In this document: positions 59,350 to 64,000 of the stretch, piece after piece
Layout of the letters: each line of letters begins with the position of its first letter
Numbering within the stretch: the first letter of the stretch is position 1
Origin: Algoriphagus kandeliae
GTDB taxonomy: Bacteria > Bacteroidota > Bacteroidia > Cytophagales > Cyclobacteriaceae
NCBI RefSeq assembly: GCF_004571135.1
Contig: NZ_SPSB01000004.1
Span: 558,001 to 622,000, forward strand
Length of the DNA: 64,000 nucleotides
Reading direction: 5' to 3'
Made by a program: the position numbers and the translations under genes
The notes under the pieces: model-generated
What the model was told of the DNA's origin: nothing
Databases searched by the model: none
What the model saw: only the letters and a program-made list of their open reading frames with translations

Positions 59350-59839
59350 TTTCTGCTTCGGTTTGAGAAGTTTCAATCAGTTCTTTCAGTTTCTTTTTTC
59401 CCCGCTCATAGTGTGTCCGAGCGGTACCCAATCCAATTTGGAGGATTTCAGCTGCTTCAGCGATAGTCATCTGATGATAAAAAACCATCAAAAGCACTTC
59501 CCTTTGCATGGGCGACAATCTCATCAATAGCTTTTGATAGTCCATTTCGACTTCCTCGTTCTCCTCTTCTACTAAATCAAAAGAATCATCAATTGGTAGC
59601 CATTTTCCATTTTTTCGAAGTTCATCAATGGCCGTGAATCGAATTATAGAGAACAACCATAATTTGACTTTTTCGGGATATCGAAGCTTGGCCTTACCCT
59701 CCAGGATTTTCAAATAACTCTGCTGAAGCACATCTTTGGCCAATTCGTCCTCAAAACCACAGCATTGCCGGGACCAGAGAAAGGCCTCTCGATGATAGTT
59801 CTTCAGAATATTTTCCAGCTCACTGTGCTTCATATTCAA
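59339..59839 (-). CDS. RNA polymerase ECF sigma factor
   Basis: A 166-residue sigma-70 factor. Region 2: KDVLQQSYLKILEG and VKLWLFSIIRFTAIDELRK. A Glu/Asp-rich linker follows. Region 4: MRLSPMQREVLLMVFYHQMTIAEAAEIL with a helix-turn-helix GTARTHYERGKKKL. First gene of a three-gene operon with an anti-sigma-like protein and the Spy/plug-like protein. No TGTAACAAT-type box was found upstream, unlike the sigma locus at 47.6 kb. Confidence 0.93.
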   Translation of the reverse strand: MNMKHSELENILKNYHREAFLWSRQCCGFEDELAKDVLQQSYLKILEGKAKLRYPEKVKLWLFSIIRFTAIDELRKNGKWLPIDDSFDLVEEENEEVEMDYQKLLMRLSPMQREVLLMVFYHQMTIAEAAEILQIGLGTARTHYERGKKKLKELIETSQTEAENGK

Positions 59840-59900
59840 TTAGTAATCGGAGAAATGACAAAAAATAGGACAGCGAGTCTGAAAATTTTTAAAAAACTCG

Positions 59901-60560
59901 CTAGGGTTCCTTTCGCTCCCGAACTCGAAATAGATACGAAAGCCCAAGTTCCAAGGTGGTCGAATTCATATCAAAAATCCGGTCCTGACTTTCAGGATTG
60001 GTAAAATCATAGGAAAAACGCACCTCTGCTGCTAAAGCGCTTTTTCCAAAAACCTTTGAAATCCCTGCTCCGGCATTGATCCCATACATGAATTTCTTTG
60101 GATTATCTCCTTCCCCTCCATACGTAGGAATTTCCGGGATTGAAAGATTTTCAAATTCCCGCTGAACATCTCTAGCGCCTAACAAATACCCCACATGGGG
60201 ACCGATTTTCACCTGAAATCTCCCTGATCTTCCGGCATAAAAGGAAGCCAAAAAAGGGATTTTCAAGTAATCGAATTCCGTTCGGTTTTCGAGTGGATCA
60301 TCAGCATCATTTAGTTGGCGAAAACCCAAAGTGATCAATTGCAGGTTCAACTCCACTCCAGCATTTTTTGCATTGAAATGCTCCACCACCAAGGAAAAAG
60401 TCGGTTTTGCTATACTTTCCGTGCTTTGGTTACGAATATTGGCTGCAGGACGATAGCTGAAGGAAGAACTAGCATATCCTCCGCGAATTCCCACACTCGT
60501 CTGTGAGAATGCCTCCATTCCAAGTAGAACAAATAAAAAAATCAAAGCAGATATTCTCAT
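59901..60560 (-). CDS. PorT-family outer-membrane beta-barrel protein
   Basis: A 219-residue barrel protein with signal peptide MRISALIFLFVLLGMEAFSQ; start 60560 follows the plug-protein stop by 7 nt, so the two are co-transcribed. Features of the OMP_b-brl_2/PorT family: VGIRGGYASSSF at the start, IPFLASFYAGRSGRFQVKIGPHVGYLLG in the middle and FDMNSTTLELGLSYLF near the end. Different from the PorT-like protein at 16.7 kb. It may be the barrel partner of the large plug protein. Confidence 0.85.
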   Translation of the reverse strand: MRISALIFLFVLLGMEAFSQTSVGIRGGYASSSFSYRPAANIRNQSTESIAKPTFSLVVEHFNAKNAGVELNLQLITLGFRQLNDADDPLENRTEFDYLKIPFLASFYAGRSGRFQVKIGPHVGYLLGARDVQREFENLSIPEIPTYGGEGDNPKKFMYGINAGAGISKVFGKSALAAEVRFSYDFTNPESQDRIFDMNSTTLELGLSYLFRVRERKEP

Positions 60561-60567
60561 AAATGCA

Positions 60568-63336
60568 TCACTGATTAGCCTGATTGATGGTAAAGGTGCC
60601 TGAAATTGGTTTTCCATCCAAACTCAATCCTCGAATCTCCACTCGCATCGGACCAGCCTGATCATTCGTGAAAAAGCTAATTTCTACCTCACCAGAAGCA
60701 TCCCTCACTAAATTTCCATTCCAGTATAAGGTCTTTCTCAAATCCTGACTCGGTGCTTCAGATATAGTGTCATAGGAAAACTCAAAAAAGTTTCTTGGTA
60801 CCTCATAGCCCTCTATTACAAATTCCGAAATAGTTGAGGGAATTGCCATTTGCTGCTGTGAACTCATGCCATCTTTTAAGTACACCGCTATAACTCCATT
60901 CCTACCCTGATCACCTAACATGGAAACCGTTCGGGAAACGATTTCAACCCGGTCAATATCATTGGGGTTGATATTTCGAAGATTATCTGCTGCCGTGGCA
61001 TCGGGTCCAGAAACCAAAATCGCCCCATTCACCATCACCACAGGCTCCATGGATCCAAAAACAGAAGTAGCTCCTCCACGAAGTCGGATTTGTTGCTTAC
61101 CGCTTGCACCGGCTATTGTCACACGCATTCCCGGTACATTTCCAGCCAGGCTATTCACCAAATCCACAGCACTCCCGGTAGCCATGATTTTTTCACTCGT
61201 AACCACAAAATCCGGATTTCCATAGATCGCACCACTAGAAGAAGGAGCCTTTTCTTCCACCTCTACTTCTTCCAACTCCACAAACTCTTCGGAAGGTTTT
61301 TCCAGAATAGGTTTCTCCCCACTTTCAATTATTTTCGGCCAATTCACACTCGGAAATGAAGCAATAGGTGCTGGAAGTGACTCTAAATATTCTACCTCAG
61401 GCAGCGGTCGACCTTTGGAATCTACTCCTTGAATAGCCAAACGCATAGGCCCATAAAATTCCATTTCCTCCATGGCAAACTCCCCATTTCGATTTGCCTC
61501 CAACTCAACGATTCCTTCAAATCCGTTGACGAAAACAGTGACGTTTCCAGCAGTTCCCCTACCCTTTTGATCTTTCAAAAGAAACTGTTCATTCAGGCTT
61601 TTTTCTATCGCGTAGGAAAACCTATCCAAACCGACCGATTCGGGAATTTTTTCAAGAGCCAACAAATTCACGCTCTCTGCCCCTTCCAAAACAGGTTGGA
61701 CCTGTGTCAAGTCATAAACGGTGACTGAAAGTCGTGCAGAAAGTGGCTTTCCTGATAATTCTTGAGTGTTGATTTTCAAGTTGACTTTTTCCCGCTTCCC
61801 ATAGTGAGGCTTATCTGTTCTTACTTTTACATTTTCGGAAACTCCATCTGAGGGATTAACCTTTCCTACTTCTTGACCTGGTGCTATTACCAAAATCGGC
61901 TTAGTAAAATAGTGATCAGGACCATAATTCCGATTCCAATTGGTATAGGCCCTTAGGTAAAAATGGTTACCCGAAAGTGAATCTGGAATGAAGAAACTGC
62001 CTCCAGCTGCACCTTCGAAGATTTTGTATTTCTTTTTGAAAATGAAGTCCCGATCCTCGGATAGCAGCTCCACATGCAAAACCTCACTCAGATCATTCTT
62101 GAGGTAAGGATTTCCATAATTGATAAAGGCCTGAAAAAAGACCTCCTCGCCCTCTTGATAATAAGGTCTATCGGTATGAATGTAAATTCGCTCCTGGTAA
62201 TTGGCCGCGGTTTTTTCCAAATTTTGAAGCTGAATAGCCCGCTCAGCGTCATAGTCCAAAGGGAGCATGGAAGCGACTCTTCTTCGGTCCATATCCCCTG
62301 AAAAAACCACATCTTGAGGATTAAGGATCATCCCATTTTCCCTGACCCGAACTCTTCCTCCATTCACCTCCAACCAAGAAACCGGATATGGAGCATCTCG
62401 ATAGGTATTCTGTTGACTATAGCCCTTCTGATAATGTATCTCAATTCTTCCCTTCAAATAAATCCAATACTCGCCCGGCTTGTCTGCAGGGGCTACCAAT
62501 TGCTCAGGCTTGTAAGGAATCACGGATTTCCCCAATTCATTGGCGAAAATATCCGATCGCATATTTCGGGAATCTGCTCCGCCCGGTTTGTCTCCATAGA
62601 GAAAAAACCCTTCTTTTTCATGGGTTCCTGCTATCATCGCCCTAAACATATTTTGAGGAGATTTCCGATAAACCTCCATGCGATTCTTCTCCCATTCTTG
62701 CTCCTGATCAGAAGACCCTGCCTCCATTTCCTCAAACCGAGCCGCACCAGAGATCCTGTAATTCACCGGATTATCAAAAAACTCCGTTAAATCGAAGGTG
62801 ATTTTATAGCCGAGGTAATTGTTGACCAATTCAATTGGCAACTGAGAACTTGCCAAAAAAGTATTCCTCTCCTCAGAAGGAGGAAAATCGATGACCCATG
62901 GATTTTCGATCTCCGTTCTCGCTGCCACCAAATCATTCCCTAGGAACAAGTTTTCAAACTTCCGAAGATCTCTCTCCCAAGCTTTATCTCGCTTCGCTTT
63001 AATTTCTACATCACTTAATTCGGTCTCCAGTGGCTTGAGCGATAGGTTCAAGGTGAGTGTGCCACCGGGATTTAAAGTTACCTGCTTGGTGACCGCCTCA
63101 TATCCCATAAAGGAGAAGCCAATTTCAGTAGCACCAGGCTGCAAATCCTGAAGCGTATAGGCACCATCCAAATCCGTGGTCGTGGAAATGGTGGTATTGT
63201 TAATGAAAACATTACAAAAAGGAAGGGTTTCTCCTGTTTCAGCATCCTTTACCACACCGGTTACGGTACTGGTTTGGGAAAAAGCAGTCAAAACCAAAAA
63301 GAAGCCTAGGAAATGAGTTAGTAAAAGTTTTTTCAA
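60568..63336 (-). CDS. Large exported protein: CRD, MG2-like and TonB-plug domains, no barrel
   Basis: A 922-residue protein with signal peptide MKKLLLTHFLGFFLVLTAFSQ. In order: a carboxypeptidase-like regulatory domain (VTGVVKDAETGETLPFCNV, about 24-110); a middle region; a macroglobulin MG2-like domain (RIYIHTDRPYYQEGEEVFF, about 388-490); further beta domains; a TonB-dependent receptor plug domain (about 700-825, with GNVPGMRV and GDQGRNGVIAVYLKDG); and a C-terminal beta domain. The transmembrane barrel of TonB receptors is absent. This architecture recurs in Bacteroidota, where the function is unknown. Co-transcribed with the barrel protein downstream. Confidence 0.88.
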   Translation of the reverse strand: MKKLLLTHFLGFFLVLTAFSQTSTVTGVVKDAETGETLPFCNVFINNTTISTTTDLDGAYTLQDLQPGATEIGFSFMGYEAVTKQVTLNPGGTLTLNLSLKPLETELSDVEIKAKRDKAWERDLRKFENLFLGNDLVAARTEIENPWVIDFPPSEERNTFLASSQLPIELVNNYLGYKITFDLTEFFDNPVNYRISGAARFEEMEAGSSDQEQEWEKNRMEVYRKSPQNMFRAMIAGTHEKEGFFLYGDKPGGADSRNMRSDIFANELGKSVIPYKPEQLVAPADKPGEYWIYLKGRIEIHYQKGYSQQNTYRDAPYPVSWLEVNGGRVRVRENGMILNPQDVVFSGDMDRRRVASMLPLDYDAERAIQLQNLEKTAANYQERIYIHTDRPYYQEGEEVFFQAFINYGNPYLKNDLSEVLHVELLSEDRDFIFKKKYKIFEGAAGGSFFIPDSLSGNHFYLRAYTNWNRNYGPDHYFTKPILVIAPGQEVGKVNPSDGVSENVKVRTDKPHYGKREKVNLKINTQELSGKPLSARLSVTVYDLTQVQPVLEGAESVNLLALEKIPESVGLDRFSYAIEKSLNEQFLLKDQKGRGTAGNVTVFVNGFEGIVELEANRNGEFAMEEMEFYGPMRLAIQGVDSKGRPLPEVEYLESLPAPIASFPSVNWPKIIESGEKPILEKPSEEFVELEEVEVEEKAPSSSGAIYGNPDFVVTSEKIMATGSAVDLVNSLAGNVPGMRVTIAGASGKQQIRLRGGATSVFGSMEPVVMVNGAILVSGPDATAADNLRNINPNDIDRVEIVSRTVSMLGDQGRNGVIAVYLKDGMSSQQQMAIPSTISEFVIEGYEVPRNFFEFSYDTISEAPSQDLRKTLYWNGNLVRDASGEVEISFFTNDQAGPMRVEIRGLSLDGKPISGTFTINQANQ

Positions 63337-63364
63337 GGGAAAGCGATGGTTTAGTAGCTGGTGA

Positions 63365-63387
63365 AATTACAGAATTGATCTGTAATT
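63365..63387. promoter_or_regulatory. Inverted repeat upstream of the plug-protein gene
   Basis: Perfect 9-bp arms AATTACAGA / TCTGTAATT with a 5-nt spacer, 29-51 nt before the start codon. A plausible operator; no regulator is identified. Confidence 0.4.
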
Positions 63388-63486
63388 ATTCCCAATAACA
63401 AACGGAGCTGGTCTTAGGAGGTTGAAGATTTTCAAAATTTCAACCAATCGAAGTAAAGAAGGACCCACGCATTATTCTATCTAAAC

Positions 63487-63509
63487 AAAAAAGCTCCAAA
63501 AGGAGCTTT
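63487..63509 (-). terminator. Terminator of the small charged-protein gene
   Basis: On the minus strand AAAGCTCC pairs with GGAGCTTT around a TTTT loop and is followed by TTTTTT. The 5' arm overlaps the stop codon of the gene. Confidence 0.8.
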
Positions 63510-63720
63510 ATTTTTCTTCATCAGAACCGTTCTGGATTTCATCCAAATCATCCCGATCCTTTAGTTTTTTGTCTTCCACATTCTTATTTAAAAACTCATT
63601 GATCTTATCGATCGAAAAGGTAGAAGAAATTTCCCCAAACGAATCGATTTCCATTTTAAATCCTTTCAGATCCCCATGGACTTTGGGTTCTTCGTTTTTC
63701 TTTTTTTTCTTTTTGCTCAT
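63508..63720 (-). CDS. Small highly charged protein
   Basis: A 70-residue protein starting MSKKKKKKNEEPKVHGDL, with a basic N terminus, a central segment (FKMEIDSFGEISSTFSID) and an acidic C terminus. No signal peptide. It lies 10 nt after gltX and ends in a terminator, so it is probably co-transcribed with gltX. The gene pair is seen in related Bacteroidota as far as I recall; the function is unknown. Confidence 0.75.
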   Translation of the reverse strand: MSKKKKKKNEEPKVHGDLKGFKMEIDSFGEISSTFSIDKINEFLNKNVEDKKLKDRDDLDEIQNGSDEEK

Positions 63721-63730
63721 ACTATTCAAC

Positions 63731-64000
63731 TTATTGAGCAAGTGGCAAGGTTTCTAAGGCGAATCGAATTCGCTGAGCCACTTCCTTAGGACCTAAGATA
63801 GCAAATATCTCCATCAAATCCGGACCGGCACCCGCTCCGGTAACAGAAAGCCTAACCGCCTGCATTACCTTCCCAAGTTTGATCCCCTCTGCTTCTGCTG
63901 TTGACTCAAGCAAGGATTTCGCAGAACTTGCATCAAATTCTCCTTCGAAAGAATCTACCTTTTCCTGATAAGCAGAAAGCACTTTTACGGCATCTTCATT
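63731..64000 (-). CDS. gltX: Glutamate--tRNA ligase, C-terminal part (cut by window edge)
   Basis: About 89 C-terminal codons of a gene that continues past the right edge; the frame is open to base 64000. The segment KLGKVMQAVRLSVTGAGAGPDLMEI followed by a helix ending IRFALETL is the conserved anticodon-binding tail of class I glutamyl-tRNA synthetase. The enzyme charges tRNA-Glu. It is followed after 10 nt by the small charged-protein gene. Confidence 0.93.
   Translation of the reverse strand, partial: NEDAVKVLSAYQEKVDSFEGEFDASSAKSLLESTAEAEGIKLGKVMQAVRLSVTGAGAGPDLMEIFAILGPKEVAQRIRFALETLPLAQ

Overview
The window looks like chromosomal DNA of a Bacteroidota member of the order Cytophagales, probably Cyclobacteriaceae and close to Algoriphagus. 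This placement is inferred from gene content; no 16S rRNA gene is present. The supporting signs are the gliding genes gldA-gldF-gldG, homologues of the type IX secretion proteins PorE and PorT, a menaquinone methyltransferase, TonB-plug proteins, several Tat-exported sugar oxidoreductases, and promoters of the Bacteroidota form TTG-N19-TAnnTTTG. Base composition is moderately AT-rich. There is one tRNA (Phe), no rRNA, no CRISPR array, and no recognisable prophage or transposase.

Layout. 0.2-4.3 kb: two adjacent M14 carboxypeptidase paralogues, the first without its catalytic residues, then an exported flavodoxin. 4.4-5.7 kb: an AAA ATPase behind a run of palindromes. 5.8-8.8 kb (minus strand): a secreted protein, then an operon of ECF sigma factor, membrane anti-sigma-like protein and two DUF4252 proteins. 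9-12 kb: tRNA-Phe and an HdrCB-like iron-sulfur pair. 12-17.5 kb: a PorE-like lipoprotein, a repeat cluster, a DUF5606 protein, EngB, UbiE and a PorT-like protein. 17.5-29 kb: housekeeping genes (SDR, VanX-like dipeptidase, PyrD, FtsK, LolA, CvpA, YqeY, PdxJ, esterase, DinB, tetrapyrrole methylase, M19 dipeptidase). 29-45.5 kb: accessory metabolism (PEGA protein, GMC oxidoreductase with its subunit-3 partner, M20 peptidase, GH13, GH25, sulfatase plus a decayed sulfatase copy, Gfo/Idh/MocA protein, TIM-barrel protein, class-C beta-lactamase-like hydrolase). 45.5-50.6 kb: PD40 lipoprotein, a divergent ECF-sigma locus, a Deg-type protease and a VF530 protein. 50.7-55.3 kb: dnaN and gldGFA. 56-63.3 kb: SDR, M20D amidohydrolase, a second sigma/anti-sigma operon, and a beta-barrel/TonB-plug pair. 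The right edge cuts gltX.

The most unusual content is small genes sitting inside inverted-repeat arrays. Two four-helix-bundle (S23/Avd-like) genes are each bracketed by contiguous 7-bp repeats that read CTGNNNA outward on both sides: 4 and 4 copies at 25.5-26.0 kb, 8 and 14 copies at 55.4-56.1 kb. A GIY-YIG nuclease gene occupies the interior of one of four consecutive palindromic 'ACGTCATTGCGAGGG' units at 41.7-42.6 kb. These look like gene-carrying repeat cassettes. A second notable signal is a pair of back-to-back promoters, TGTAACAAT-N14-CTCTAA, between an ECF sigma gene and a membrane-protein gene, which predicts an autoregulated sigma circuit.
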